Shown here: positions 25,389-34,056 of the stretch, piece by piece | How positions within the stretch are numbered: position 1 is the stretch's first letter | Layout of the letters: each line of letters opens with the position of its first letter | Source of the DNA: Cedecea neteri | Lineage (GTDB): Bacteria; Pseudomonadota; Gammaproteobacteria; Enterobacterales; Enterobacteriaceae | DNA: 64,000 bases | Assembly (NCBI RefSeq): GCF_000758305.1 | Contig: NZ_CP009458.1 | Location: 3,596,001 to 3,660,000 of the forward strand | Reading direction: 5' to 3' | Position numbers and translations under genes: made by a program | The notes under the pieces: model-generated | What the model was told of the DNA's origin: nothing | The model's input: the letters and a program-made list of their open reading frames with translations, nothing else | The model's database searches: none

Positions 25389-28073
25389 ATGCCTGCCGCC
25401 CAGACTCAAGCCCCTTTAGAAAGAGATGACGATATGGTGGTCTTTGGCCGCTATCAGCTGTTTCCCGATTTAGGGCTGCTGCTAAGGGACGGCGTCCGGC
25501 TGGAGCCTGGCGAGCGGGCGATGGCGGTGCTCAGACTGCTGGTCAGCGAAGCCGGGCAGGTGGTGACCAAAGAGACGCTGCTGGCCACCGTCTGGCCGAA
25601 AGAGATCGTCGAAGAGAATAACCTGCAGGCGCAAATTTCCGCCCTACGCAAAATTTTCGGTGCCGACCGCAATCTCATCACCACAGTGTTTGGCCGTGGT
25701 TACTGCTTTACCGCCACGGTGAATAAATTGCAGGCGGCCACGTCATCGCTGCCAGTAGCCGCTCCTTCAGCGGTTTTACCTCGCCCCCGTTCACCGCTGA
25801 TAGGGCGCGAAAAAGAGCTGGGTGACATCAGAAAACGGCTGATCGAGCATACTATTTGTACGCTGGCTGGCCCGGCAGGCATCGGTAAAACCCGGCTGTT
25901 GCTGGAAGTGGCGCGCGAGTCGGCCAGCCTTTATCCCGATGGTGTTTTCTTTGCTGATTTGTCCAGCCTGAATGCCGGGTCAGATCCGGTACCTGTTTTA
26001 CGCGCCGCGCTGGCCGGTATTCGTGGAGCGGGGCAGTTACAACCTCGCCCCGCGCTACTGGTGATTGATAACTGTGAACACCTATCGGCCGCCTGCGCCC
26101 GGGAAATTGAACATCTGCTGCAGAGAAACGAATTACTGAGCATTTTGCTGACCAGTCAGTCTCCGCTGGGGCTTGAAGGGGAGCAGGTGTATCGCGTCGG
26201 GCCGCTGACTTTGCCCCCAGCGCAACTGGCCGCCAGCGAGGCGCAAAGTTTTAGCTCGGTTGAGTTTCTGGTACAGCGCATTCAGGCGGTGGATTATGCA
26301 TTCCGCCTGAGCGAAGAGAATATCCAGCCGATCCTGGGGCTTTGTCGGTTACTCGATGCCGTGCCGCTGGCGCTGGAAATTGTTGCTGCTCGCGTTGCAA
26401 GCCTGGGCCCGGATGTCGTGCTGGCCGATCTGAGCGGGCGCGAGACATTGCCCGAGACGCCGGGGCTTACAGCGTCCAGACACAGAACGCTTACCGAGGC
26501 GCTGGACTGGAGCTACCGATTGCTCACGGCTGAAGAACAGCGAGTGTTTCATGCCCTGGCGGTATTTCCCGGTGAATTTGACCTTGCCGCCGCGAAAGGA
26601 TTGTTAAACCAGGAAGAGATCAGCGACGTGGTGGCCAGTATGGTGGCGAAATCCCTGCTGGTTTTGCAGGCGGGTACGCGCCCGGCCAGGTATCGCTATC
26701 TCAACATTGTGCGCACGTACGCTCGCCGGACGCTGGCCGAAAATAGCACCTCGCTTTTTCTTCGCCATGCGCAACTCGTGGCCGACAGCATGGTACGAGC
26801 CAGAGAAGCCTGGGCCGAAGAGTCCAGTCTGCAGTGGCGCCGTCAGTATGGCTATTTAATCGACGATCTCCGGGCGGCGGCAGACTGGTGTTTTGGCATA
26901 GGCCAAAATGCCCCGCTGGGACGAAGTATTCTCGCTAACGCCACGCCGTTCTGGATCCAACTTTCGCTGCACGGCGAGTGTCGCCAGCGGATTACCGCCG
27001 CGATTAACGACCCGCACAATGGCCAGGCCACGCCGCGCGAAGAGATGCTGATGCAGGCGGCGTTAGGCTCGGCGCTGGGCTGGGCGCAGGGGCCCATTGA
27101 AGAAAATGGCCAGGCCTGGCGGCGAACCGGGGAGATTGCCAGCGCGCTAAGCGACGTGGAAATGCAGTTGCAGGCCGAGTACGGGCTGTGGTTGTATCAC
27201 CTGCGCAGTGGTCGTTACGATCTGGCCGCAGAGAACGGCAAAAAAATGGCTGAACTGGCGACCCAAACCGGTGATTATGGCGCGCTATTAACCGCCCGTC
27301 GTCTGGTAGGGACCGCGCTGCATTTTTCCGGGGAGCAGCAGGCCGCGCTCAGCGAAATTCAGGCTTTGCTGGACCGAACAGTGGACGATGACAGCCAGAG
27401 AGCGCCTTTCCGCTTTGGGCTGGATCAGCGCGTGGCGGGCTGGGCTTTCCTGGTGCGGGCGCTGTGGGTGACTGGCGATGTGGCAAAAGCCAGAAGAGCG
27501 GCGCAGCTGGCGGTAGAAGAAGCCCGGGCGCTGGATCACGCCTGTTCACTGTGTGCGGCCCTTGCGGAAGGGAGCTGCACGCTGGCGGCCTTAACCGGAG
27601 ATGTCGCTGGCGTGCTGCAAGTTGCCGCGCAAATTGACGCCATCGCCCTGGAACACGGCCTGGGCTTCTGGCGGCTTTATGCGGCGGCCTTTACTTTCTG
27701 GGGCAGGCTACGCCAGCAGCCTGAAACAGTGCTTCCCCAGCAGATCCTCGCCATGCTTACCCGGCTGAAGGACAATGGTTTCGATGCTGCTTATTCGCTT
27801 TTCCTGTCTGATTTCGCCGCCGCGCTGGCGCAAAAAGGCCAGCCAGAGATAGCCGAGACGCTGATCGCGGAGCGGTTGTCCGCGCTTGGCGTCAACCAGT
27901 CGCTGTGGAACCTGCCCGAGCTGATGCGGGTACAGGCGCAAATTCGCTATGGCGGGCAACCAGAATATGACCTGGAGCTCAGCATGGCGCTGCAGTCTGC
28001 GCTGCTGCTGGCACAAACCCAGACGGCCAAAGGCTGGATACACCGAATAGAAACCGATTTGCGTAATCTCTAA
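25389..28073 (+). CDS. Large winged-helix/STAND-type ATPase transcriptional regulator
   Basis: 894 residues. An OmpR-type winged HTH (about 17-108, with VVTKETLLATVWPKEIVEENNLQAQISALRK and the end TVFGRGYCFTA) is followed by an ATPase with Walker A at 161-168 (GPAGIGKT), Walker B LLVIDNCEHL, and then helical repeats (TPR/BTAD-like) to the C-terminus. It lacks a receiver domain. This is the AfsR/LAL-like STAND architecture, in which ligand and ATP binding drive DNA binding. Start at ATG 25389; ATG 25434 is an alternative. Divergent MFS gene is the likely target. Confidence 0.85.
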   Translation: MPAAQTQAPLERDDDMVVFGRYQLFPDLGLLLRDGVRLEPGERAMAVLRLLVSEAGQVVTKETLLATVWPKEIVEENNLQAQISALRKIFGADRNLITTVFGRGYCFTATVNKLQAATSSLPVAAPSAVLPRPRSPLIGREKELGDIRKRLIEHTICTLAGPAGIGKTRLLLEVARESASLYPDGVFFADLSSLNAGSDPVPVLRAALAGIRGAGQLQPRPALLVIDNCEHLSAACAREIEHLLQRNELLSILLTSQSPLGLEGEQVYRVGPLTLPPAQLAASEAQSFSSVEFLVQRIQAVDYAFRLSEENIQPILGLCRLLDAVPLALEIVAARVASLGPDVVLADLSGRETLPETPGLTASRHRTLTEALDWSYRLLTAEEQRVFHALAVFPGEFDLAAAKGLLNQEEISDVVASMVAKSLLVLQAGTRPARYRYLNIVRTYARRTLAENSTSLFLRHAQLVADSMVRAREAWAEESSLQWRRQYGYLIDDLRAAADWCFGIGQNAPLGRSILANATPFWIQLSLHGECRQRITAAINDPHNGQATPREEMLMQAALGSALGWAQGPIEENGQAWRRTGEIASALSDVEMQLQAEYGLWLYHLRSGRYDLAAENGKKMAELATQTGDYGALLTARRLVGTALHFSGEQQAALSEIQALLDRTVDDDSQRAPFRFGLDQRVAGWAFLVRALWVTGDVAKARRAAQLAVEEARALDHACSLCAALAEGSCTLAALTGDVAGVLQVAAQIDAIALEHGLGFWRLYAAAFTFWGRLRQQPETVLPQQILAMLTRLKDNGFDAAYSLFLSDFAAALAQKGQPEIAETLIAERLSALGVNQSLWNLPELMRVQAQIRYGGQPEYDLELSMALQSALLLAQTQTAKGWIHRIETDLRNL

Positions 28074-28187
28074 TCTTCCCCGCGAAATGTCCGGCGGCAG
28101 AGAAGCCGCTTGCTTGTTACTCTCACCGATATTAATCTAAATATAAGATTTAAATAAAAATAATATTCACATTTTGAGATTAAATCA

Positions 28188-29372
28188 ATGAGAGTCATGA
28201 CAATGCATTTCAGACCAGAAATTCGTGCGCTGCTGCTGGCGCTTGCGGGTGCGGTGGTGCTGGCGATAGGTATGGGCTACGGGCGTTTTTCCTATACCGG
28301 CATTCTGCCGGTGATGCTGCAAGAAGGGCTACTGTCGCTGCATCAGGGCAATCTCGCCGCATCGGCTAACTACGCAGGTTATCTCATTGGTGCCTTACTG
28401 CTGGCGAAAGCTAAGCCCGCCGACGCGCGGCGGTTAAACATGGCCTCCGTCGGGCTAACCATTGGCTGCCTGCTTCTGTTGGCATGGACGAAATCGCCGT
28501 GGGCGGTGGTGGCGGTTCGGGGTTTTGCCGGGCTACTGAGCGCGGTGTCGCTGATTGCAGCTTCACTGTGGCTACTGCAGCACATGAAACACCATACCGG
28601 CGCGCCGGTGCTTTATGCCGGGGTTGGACTGGGGATCTTTTTATCTGCCGAATTTATCGCGCTGGGTAAAACTTATGGCTATACCAGCCAGCAAATCTGG
28701 CTGCTGTGTGGGCTCACTGCGCTGCTATTGTTTGCGCTGGTGTTTAAACTGCTGCTTAGCCCGCCGGATTACCTGATCGACTACCAAAGGCAGGCGTCCA
28801 GTCAGGCTCAGCCGGAAGCAGGGGGAGCTAAAGCGGCGTGGAAACTCCTGGTTATCTACGGCCTGGCGGGATTTGGGTATATCATTACGGCCACCTATTT
28901 ACCGCTTTTTCTTTCCGGGTCACTCAGTACGCTGGATCCGGTGCAGCTTTGGGCTATCTTTGGCCTGGCCGCGATACCGTCCTGTTTTGTCTGGCATCAA
29001 ATCATCTCAAAATATGGTTATCGCCGCGCATTTGCAGCCAATCTCCTGGTTCAGGCCACGGGCGTGGTACTTCCGGCCTTTAGCCACTCACTGCTTTTTT
29101 GCCTGCTAAGTGCGGTGCTGGTGGGCTTTACCTTCACCGGCACGGTGACGATAGCCTTACCGGAAGCCAGGAGACTGGCGCATTTGGTGCGATTTAATAT
29201 GATCGCGGCGATGACCGCTATTTACGGCATCGGGCAGATTATTGGGCCGCTGGTTGCCGGGGAGCTTTACGGTATAACGGGCAGTTTTAACGGGTCATTA
29301 GCCGCCGCCACCGGCGCATTGCTGCTGGCCGGTAGGCTGGTGCTGACGGGACGTTCAGAGGTTGCTGGCTGA
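28188..29372 (+). CDS. YbfB/YjiJ-family MFS transporter
   Basis: 394 residues (or 389 from ATG 28203), hydrophobic throughout. Opening AIGMGYGRFSYTGILPVMLQEGLLS is the hallmark of the YbfB/YjiJ (MFS_4) family, which lacks a known substrate. An AT-rich leader (28074-28187) precedes it. Its 3' end overlaps the convergent LysR gene by 18 bp. Confidence 0.88.
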   Translation: MRVMTMHFRPEIRALLLALAGAVVLAIGMGYGRFSYTGILPVMLQEGLLSLHQGNLAASANYAGYLIGALLLAKAKPADARRLNMASVGLTIGCLLLLAWTKSPWAVVAVRGFAGLLSAVSLIAASLWLLQHMKHHTGAPVLYAGVGLGIFLSAEFIALGKTYGYTSQQIWLLCGLTALLLFALVFKLLLSPPDYLIDYQRQASSQAQPEAGGAKAAWKLLVIYGLAGFGYIITATYLPLFLSGSLSTLDPVQLWAIFGLAAIPSCFVWHQIISKYGYRRAFAANLLVQATGVVLPAFSHSLLFCLLSAVLVGFTFTGTVTIALPEARRLAHLVRFNMIAAMTAIYGIGQIIGPLVAGELYGITGSFNGSLAAATGALLLAGRLVLTGRSEVAG

Positions 29373-30212
29373 GGCCAGAATCTGCTTCATCGCTTCAAGA
29401 GCGGTAGAACGATAGCCCTTGCGCCAGACTAGCTGGGTGAGGGCGTTGGCCACAAACTGTTGCTGTGTCCCCTCCGGCAGAATCAGGGTCGCCGCGACGC
29501 CTTCCGGCAACACGCCGCTGCACCGTCCGGCGGCAACAGAAGCGATCATCGAGTGATAAGAGCTAACGTCCTGCACCTCCACAAGGGTTTGAGCGTTGAG
29601 CAAAGCTTCCGCCCGTGCCCGGTAAGAACACCCTCGAGGAAAAGCGGCAAGAAGAGGCTTAGTGCTACTGGCGGTTTCAGGCACGAGCAACACCAGGCGT
29701 TCCGTGAATACGTCCAGATACTCCAGATCTTCCGGGCACTGAATGTGTCCCCCGGCATCCGGCAGCAGGCTCACCAGCGCGCAGTCCAGCGAAGCGTGTC
29801 GAACCTGCTCCAGAAGTTGCTGCGTGGGCTGGGTGGTTAAGGCCAGTTCGACATCAGGGTAGCGGCGGTGGAACTGCTGGAAGACCGGCATCAGGCGGCT
29901 GACAGCGGTAGCTTCCATTGAACCCATATTCAGCACACCTGCGGGTTTTCCCGGATGCAGCGCCTGCCGCGCTTCTTCCGCCAGGCTAAGTATTTTTTTG
30001 GTGTAGGAGAGAAAACTCTCGCCCTCTGGCGACAGGATCATTTTCTTGCTGTCACGTACGAACAAAGTGACGCCAAGATCTTCTTCCAACTGCTGAATGC
30101 GGGTGGTGATGTTCGACTGCACGCGGCCAAGTCTTTGGGCGGCTTTCGTCACGCTTTGTTCTTCAGCGACAATTTTGAACATCTGCAGTGTGGTGTGGTT
30201 CATATTTTTCAT
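29355..30212 (-). CDS. LysR-family regulator, divergent to nitronate monooxygenase
   Basis: 285 residues from ATG 30212 (ATG 30203 is an alternative). HTH at MFKIVAEEQSVTKAAQRLGRVQSNITTRIQQLEEDLG, then VTLFVRDSKKMILSPEGE. Effector domain from GVLNMGSMEATAVSRLMPVF. The 82-bp gap to the monooxygenase gene contains a perfect inverted repeat (30237-30263), the likely binding site. It probably controls that gene, perhaps also the MFS gene that it overlaps tail to tail. Confidence 0.9.
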   Translation of the reverse strand: MKNMNHTTLQMFKIVAEEQSVTKAAQRLGRVQSNITTRIQQLEEDLGVTLFVRDSKKMILSPEGESFLSYTKKILSLAEEARQALHPGKPAGVLNMGSMEATAVSRLMPVFQQFHRRYPDVELALTTQPTQQLLEQVRHASLDCALVSLLPDAGGHIQCPEDLEYLDVFTERLVLLVPETASSTKPLLAAFPRGCSYRARAEALLNAQTLVEVQDVSSYHSMIASVAAGRCSGVLPEGVAATLILPEGTQQQFVANALTQLVWRKGYRSTALEAMKQILASASNL

Positions 30213-30236
30213 TCTCAATATGACAATGATCTTGAT

Positions 30237-30263
30237 CTTAACATCTCCAAATAAGATGTTAAG
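30237..30263. promoter_or_regulatory. LysR operator, perfect 10-bp inverted repeat
   Basis: CTTAACATCT and AGATGTTAAG separated by 7 nt (CCAAATA) between the LysR and monooxygenase starts. A perfect palindrome of this size in a divergent gap is strong evidence for a regulator site. Confidence 0.7.
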
Positions 30264-30294
30264 CACTCAATGTCTCATTTCCTGAGGTAGCGCC

Positions 30295-31350
30295 ATGTTT
30301 CGTAGTCTTACCCAACTGCTAGCGATTGACCATCCCATCATACAGGCGCCTATGGCGGGCGTCTCCACCCCGGAACTGGCGGCGGCGGTCAGCAATGCCG
30401 GCGGCCTTGGTTCGCTTGGCGTGGGCGCAAGCAGCGTCGGGCAGGCCAGGGCCGCGATCCTGAAAACGCAGGCCTTAACCTCGCGCTCGTTTAGCGTGAA
30501 TCTGTTTTGCCATCAGCCTGCCAAACGGGATGAGGCGCTGGAACGTGCATGGATTGACAGTCTGCGCCCGATTTTTACTGAGTTTGGCGGCACACCGCCA
30601 GAAGTGCTCAGCGAAATTTACCAAAGTTTTATCGGGCAGGAAGCAATGCTGGAGATGCTGCTGGAAACCGCTCCGGCCGCAGTAAGCTTCCACTTTGGCG
30701 TACCTGAGCGTGACGTTGTTGAGGCCTTCCGTAGCAAAGGTATTGTAACGCTTGCCACCGCCACACGGCCTGAAGAGGCTTCGCTGATTCAGGCAAGCGG
30801 CGTGGATGTGATTGTGGCGCAGGGCTTTGAAGCGGGCGGGCATCGCGGGATGTTCGACGATAAAGCGCACGATACCCAGCTCAGCATCTTTGCGCTGGTG
30901 CAGCTTCTGAAAAAGCAGGTGAATCTGCCGATTGTTGCCGCTGGGGGGATTATGGACGGGGCAGGTATTCACGCCATGCTAAGCGTGGGGGCGGATGCGG
31001 TACAGCTGGGCACCGCGTTTTTGCTTTGCCCTGAGTCCGCCGCCGACGATGGTTACCGGCAGCGGCTTAAATCAAGTCGCTCACATCGAACGGAGATGAC
31101 TCATGCTATCTCTGGCAGAGCGGCGAGAAGCCTGGAGAACGATTACTGCCGCCACGGACGAATCGCCGGCCAGCATGCCGTCCCGGCTTACCCGGTGGCC
31201 TACGATATTGGTAAAGCGCTAGCAAGCCTTGCAAAAAGCCACGGCCATCAGGGCTATAGTGCGCACTGGGCCGGGCAGGGTGTGAACCTGATCCGCGAAA
31301 TGCCCGCCGCTGAACTCCTGCAAACGCTGGTGCGCGAAGCCGGGCTGTAA
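30295..31350 (+). CDS. Nitronate monooxygenase (NMO/2-nitropropane dioxygenase family)
   Basis: 351 residues, FMN TIM barrel. The start has PIIQAPMAGVSTPELAAAVSNAGGLGSLG, then VNLFCHQPAKRDEALE, AQGFEAGGHRGMF (His region of the class), VAAGGIMDGAGIHAMLSVGADAVQLGTAFLLCPESAA (FMN phosphate-binding). It oxidises alkyl nitronates such as propionate-3-nitronate to aldehyde and nitrite, so it protects against plant nitrotoxins. Single gene under the divergent LysR. Confidence 0.9.
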   Translation: MFRSLTQLLAIDHPIIQAPMAGVSTPELAAAVSNAGGLGSLGVGASSVGQARAAILKTQALTSRSFSVNLFCHQPAKRDEALERAWIDSLRPIFTEFGGTPPEVLSEIYQSFIGQEAMLEMLLETAPAAVSFHFGVPERDVVEAFRSKGIVTLATATRPEEASLIQASGVDVIVAQGFEAGGHRGMFDDKAHDTQLSIFALVQLLKKQVNLPIVAAGGIMDGAGIHAMLSVGADAVQLGTAFLLCPESAADDGYRQRLKSSRSHRTEMTHAISGRAARSLENDYCRHGRIAGQHAVPAYPVAYDIGKALASLAKSHGHQGYSAHWAGQGVNLIREMPAAELLQTLVREAGL

Positions 31351-31357
31351 CACGGGT

Positions 31358-32245
31358 TTACTTCAACAACGCCATTAAAATAGCGGCGACGTGCTGCAGG
31401 GCGACATCCTGGCTTCGGCGTTTGTGCCAGGCCAGGTGGAGAGAGAACCCCGGCAACGTGACAGGCGCGGGGACGGCGACCAGTCCTTCAGTAAAAGGTA
31501 TGACCCGGGAAGGCAGCAGGGCCAACATATCCGACGCCAGCAGTAGCTGTGGCACCATCTGGAAATTCGGCAATACCAGCCCAACGCGGCGGCGTAATCC
31601 CAACCTTGAAAGTTCCGCATCCACCGGGGTGACGCTTTCCCCTTTGCCGGAGGTGATGATGTGCGGCGAGGCAAGCCAGCGTTCAAGACTGAACCCGACT
31701 GCGGCCGGATGGCCTTCGCGCATCGCCACGACATAGTGCTCATCCATCAACAGCTCGCTGTGGATACCTGCGGCAGGCTGAGGAAAAACCGAGATCGCAA
31801 TATCCGTGGTGCCGTTAAGTAATGCGGTTTCGGCCTCTTCCGCACCAGCCCAACCCTGAACGATGAGGTCAATCCCCGGGGCCGACTGTTGAAGGTTTTG
31901 CATCAGAGGCACCAGCACGAACAGCGCCGGGAAATCCGCCATGGTTATCCGCAGTTTCTGCTTAATTTGATGCAGCGGGATCACCGGCGGGTCGATAAGT
32001 TCAGCAATGTCGCCGAGGACGGATTTCAGAGGTGCACGAAGGGACTGAGCAAAGGGCGTCAGCCGCATGGTGCCTCTGCCACGCTCCAGCAGTTCGTCGT
32101 GAAAAAGATCGCGGCAGCGGGCAAGGGCTGCAGACGTAGCAGATTGCGACAGGCAAAGTCTGTCTGCGGCACGGGTGACGTGCGCCTCGTCAAGCAGGGC
32201 GTCCAGCATCACCAGCAGGTTAAGATCCAGCGTTCTTAAATTCAT
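31358..32245 (-). CDS. LysR-family regulator, divergent to a flavodoxin-like reductase
   Basis: 295 residues. MNLRTLDLNLLVMLDALLDEAHVTRAADRLCLSQSATSAALARCRDLF is the NodD/PcpR/NahR-type start; effector domain begins near residue 90 (KLRITMADFPALFVLVPLM). The gap of 88 bp to the reductase has repeated GATTATC elements, the probable sites. It converges on the monooxygenase gene with a 7-bp gap. Confidence 0.9.
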   Translation of the reverse strand: MNLRTLDLNLLVMLDALLDEAHVTRAADRLCLSQSATSAALARCRDLFHDELLERGRGTMRLTPFAQSLRAPLKSVLGDIAELIDPPVIPLHQIKQKLRITMADFPALFVLVPLMQNLQQSAPGIDLIVQGWAGAEEAETALLNGTTDIAISVFPQPAAGIHSELLMDEHYVVAMREGHPAAVGFSLERWLASPHIITSGKGESVTPVDAELSRLGLRRRVGLVLPNFQMVPQLLLASDMLALLPSRVIPFTEGLVAVPAPVTLPGFSLHLAWHKRRSQDVALQHVAAILMALLK

Positions 32246-32251
32246 GTCATC

Positions 32252-32275
32252 GATAATAGATTATCTTGATTATCT
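32252..32275. promoter_or_regulatory. Candidate LysR operator (GATAAT/ATTATC repeats)
   Basis: GATAAT-AG-ATTATC (inverted repeat 32252-32265) followed by a further GATTATCT (32268-32275) in the divergent gap; spacing about one helical turn. Confidence 0.5.
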
Positions 32276-32333
32276 GTTGGAGTAATTTTTAGAGCCTCGC
32301 CATTATCGTCTCATCAACCCAAGGAGACGCCCC

Positions 32334-32888
32334 ATGAACAAAACCCTGATTTTACTTTTCCATCCGGATCTTTCCCGTTCCAGCGCCAATGCTGCGCTGG
32401 GGCAAGAAGCCGCAAAACTTGAACACGTTGAGCTGGTCGATATCCAGGCACTGTACCCTGACGGGATCGATATTTACCGCGACGGCGAGCGTGAAGCCGC
32501 TCGGTTACTTGCCGCCGACCGCATTGTGCTGCAGTTCCCGATTCACTGGTATTCCATACCGGCCATTATGCGCCAGTGGCAGGATGCAGTGCTGACCCGG
32601 ATGTTCTACCTGAATTACGAGGAGGAAGGGCAAAAGCTGGAGGGGACGCCGCTGTTCGTGGCGGTCACCGCCGGTAACGTGGAAGAGTCTTATCAGCCCA
32701 GTGGCCGAAATCTTTTTACCATCGAATCTCTGTTAGCGCCCCTCAGGGCCACGGCAAACCGCTGCGGTCTTACCTGGCATGCCCCGTTTGTGGTCTACAC
32801 TGCCGATAAGCTTGATGCTGCTGGCCTGAAAACTGAGGCGAAAGCGTATGCGCAGGCGCTTAACCGGTGGCGGGAAAATAAATTTTGA
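32334..32888 (+). CDS. NAD(P)H-dependent oxidoreductase, flavodoxin-like (KefF/NQO-type)
   Basis: 184 residues. TLILLFHPDLSRSSANAALGQEA binds the FMN/FAD phosphate, and IVLQFPIHWYSIPAIMRQWQDAVL is the conserved flavin/quinone strand and helix of the DT-diaphorase-like family (KefF, MdaB, YwrO, YabF). It reduces quinones or electrophilic ligands by two electrons. Spacing to the following His-rich protein is 90 bp. The divergent LysR is the probable regulator. Confidence 0.9.
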   Translation: MNKTLILLFHPDLSRSSANAALGQEAAKLEHVELVDIQALYPDGIDIYRDGEREAARLLAADRIVLQFPIHWYSIPAIMRQWQDAVLTRMFYLNYEEEGQKLEGTPLFVAVTAGNVEESYQPSGRNLFTIESLLAPLRATANRCGLTWHAPFVVYTADKLDAAGLKTEAKAYAQALNRWRENKF

Positions 32889-32978
32889 AGTTTTTTTCAT
32901 TTTTTTAGCAATATTTCTCGCGCTGATTCGTCTACCTCATCACAAGTGATTAGCCGTGACTTTACTGAGGTAAACATA

Positions 32979-33440
32979 ATGAGAGATTTTGATATGCACC
33001 GACATGAACACCGCCGCCGTGGATTCTGTGGCCACCGCATGGGGAAACCGATTTTGCTCTGTGTGGCGCTGTTTGTTGCACTCGGCCTGATCGTTATGAC
33101 GCTGTGGAACGCAGTGCTGCCTGGTCTGCTTGGGGTGAAAGATATTGGCTTCTGGCAGTCTTTAGGCCTGCTGGCGCTGTGCCGCATTCTGTTCGGTGGC
33201 CTGGGCTTTCGCCCGGGCATGTTTGGCAAAGCCCGTCGCCGGATGCACGAACGCTGGATGCAAATGACGCCGGAGCAGCGTGAAGAGTTTATGCAGCATC
33301 GTCGCGAAAAATTTGGCTTTGGTCACCGCGACCGCTGCGGCTGGCATTCCCGTTGGGATGAGAAAATGGATCCGCGTCCTCAACCTCAGCCGCCGGTGCA
33401 GCCAGATGAAAACAGCGCTAAAAAACCGGACGCTGAGTGA
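32979..33440 (+). CDS. His-rich single-helix membrane protein upstream of an ECF sigma factor
   Basis: 153 residues from ATG 32979. N-terminus DMHRHEHRRRGFCGHRMGK is rich in His and Arg with a Cys; a hydrophobic helix follows (about 24-47, ILLCVALFVALGLIVMTLW), then a second hydrophobic patch (60-75) and a tail RRRMHERWMQMTPEQREEFMQHRREKFGFGHRDRCGWH that recalls Spy/CpxP-type MTPEQR metal/proton sensors, ending in Pro-rich QPQPPVQP. The next gene is a sigma factor 5 bp downstream, so it may act as a sensor or anti-sigma factor. Family not recognised. Confidence 0.7.
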   Translation: MRDFDMHRHEHRRRGFCGHRMGKPILLCVALFVALGLIVMTLWNAVLPGLLGVKDIGFWQSLGLLALCRILFGGLGFRPGMFGKARRRMHERWMQMTPEQREEFMQHRREKFGFGHRDRCGWHSRWDEKMDPRPQPQPPVQPDENSAKKPDAE

Positions 33441-33445
33441 CAACG

Positions 33446-34006
33446 ATGAAAGCCGGAATAGTGGGGGAATCTCTGCTGATGGTAGCGCTGAACGGCTGCC
33501 GTGCCCGACTGAAAGCGTTTATTCGTGGGAGAACCGCCGGGCATGAAGATGCCGACGATATCCTGCAAGAGGTTAGCTACCAGCTAATGAAGGTTGAACA
33601 GCCGGTGGAGAACGTCGCCGCCTGGCTGTTCCGAGCCGCCCGGAACGAAATGACCGACCGGGCGAGAAAAAAACGCGAGCTGCCTTTAGCAAGCTGGTTT
33701 GGCGGGGATGAAGAGGACGATTACCCGGAAGATGAGCTGGCCGAAACGCTGTTCGGTACGCCGCAAACGCCGGAGGACGAGTACCTGAAGCAGCTGCTTT
33801 GGGAGGAGCTGGAGACGGCCCTGTCAGAACTGCCTGCGCCTCAGCGTGAGGTGTTTATCAAAACCGAGCTGCAAGACTACAGCGTAAAAGACCTTGCTGG
33901 CGAGAGCGGCGACACCGTCCAGGCGCTGCTCTCCCGCAAACACAAAGCCGTTCTGTATCTGCGCACCCGGCTGCGCAATGTGTATGACGACCTGGCTGGT
34001 CAGTAA
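33446..34006 (+). CDS. ECF-type sigma-70 family factor
   Basis: 186 residues from ATG 33446 (a GTG at 33437 overlapping the previous stop is also possible). Sigma region 2 at about 32-60 (GHEDADDILQEVSYQLMKVEQ), a charged acidic linker (FGGDEEDDYPEDELAE), and region 4 (LSELPAPQREVFIKTELQDYSVKDLAGESGDTV...). Region 3 is absent as in ECF factors. Forms one unit with the His-rich membrane protein; a strong terminator follows 9 bp after the stop. The long acidic linker and the lack of a classical anti-sigma gene are unusual. Confidence 0.85.
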   Translation: MKAGIVGESLLMVALNGCRARLKAFIRGRTAGHEDADDILQEVSYQLMKVEQPVENVAAWLFRAARNEMTDRARKKRELPLASWFGGDEEDDYPEDELAETLFGTPQTPEDEYLKQLLWEELETALSELPAPQREVFIKTELQDYSVKDLAGESGDTVQALLSRKHKAVLYLRTRLRNVYDDLAGQ

Positions 34007-34014
34007 GACAGCCC

Positions 34015-34051
34015 CCGGATCTGCCCAGGGAAGGGCGATCCGGTTTTTTTT
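34015..34051 (+). terminator. Rho-independent terminator of the sigma-factor unit
   Basis: CCGGAT-CTGCCC-AGGGAA-GGGCG-ATCCGG stem-loop followed by T8, 9 bp after the sigma-factor stop. Confidence 0.85.
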
Positions 34052-34056
34052 GCCCA

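Noticed and set aside
28095..28111. GC hairpin after the STAND regulator as terminator
   Set aside because: GCGGC-AGAGAA-GCCGC stem is short and has no T-run.
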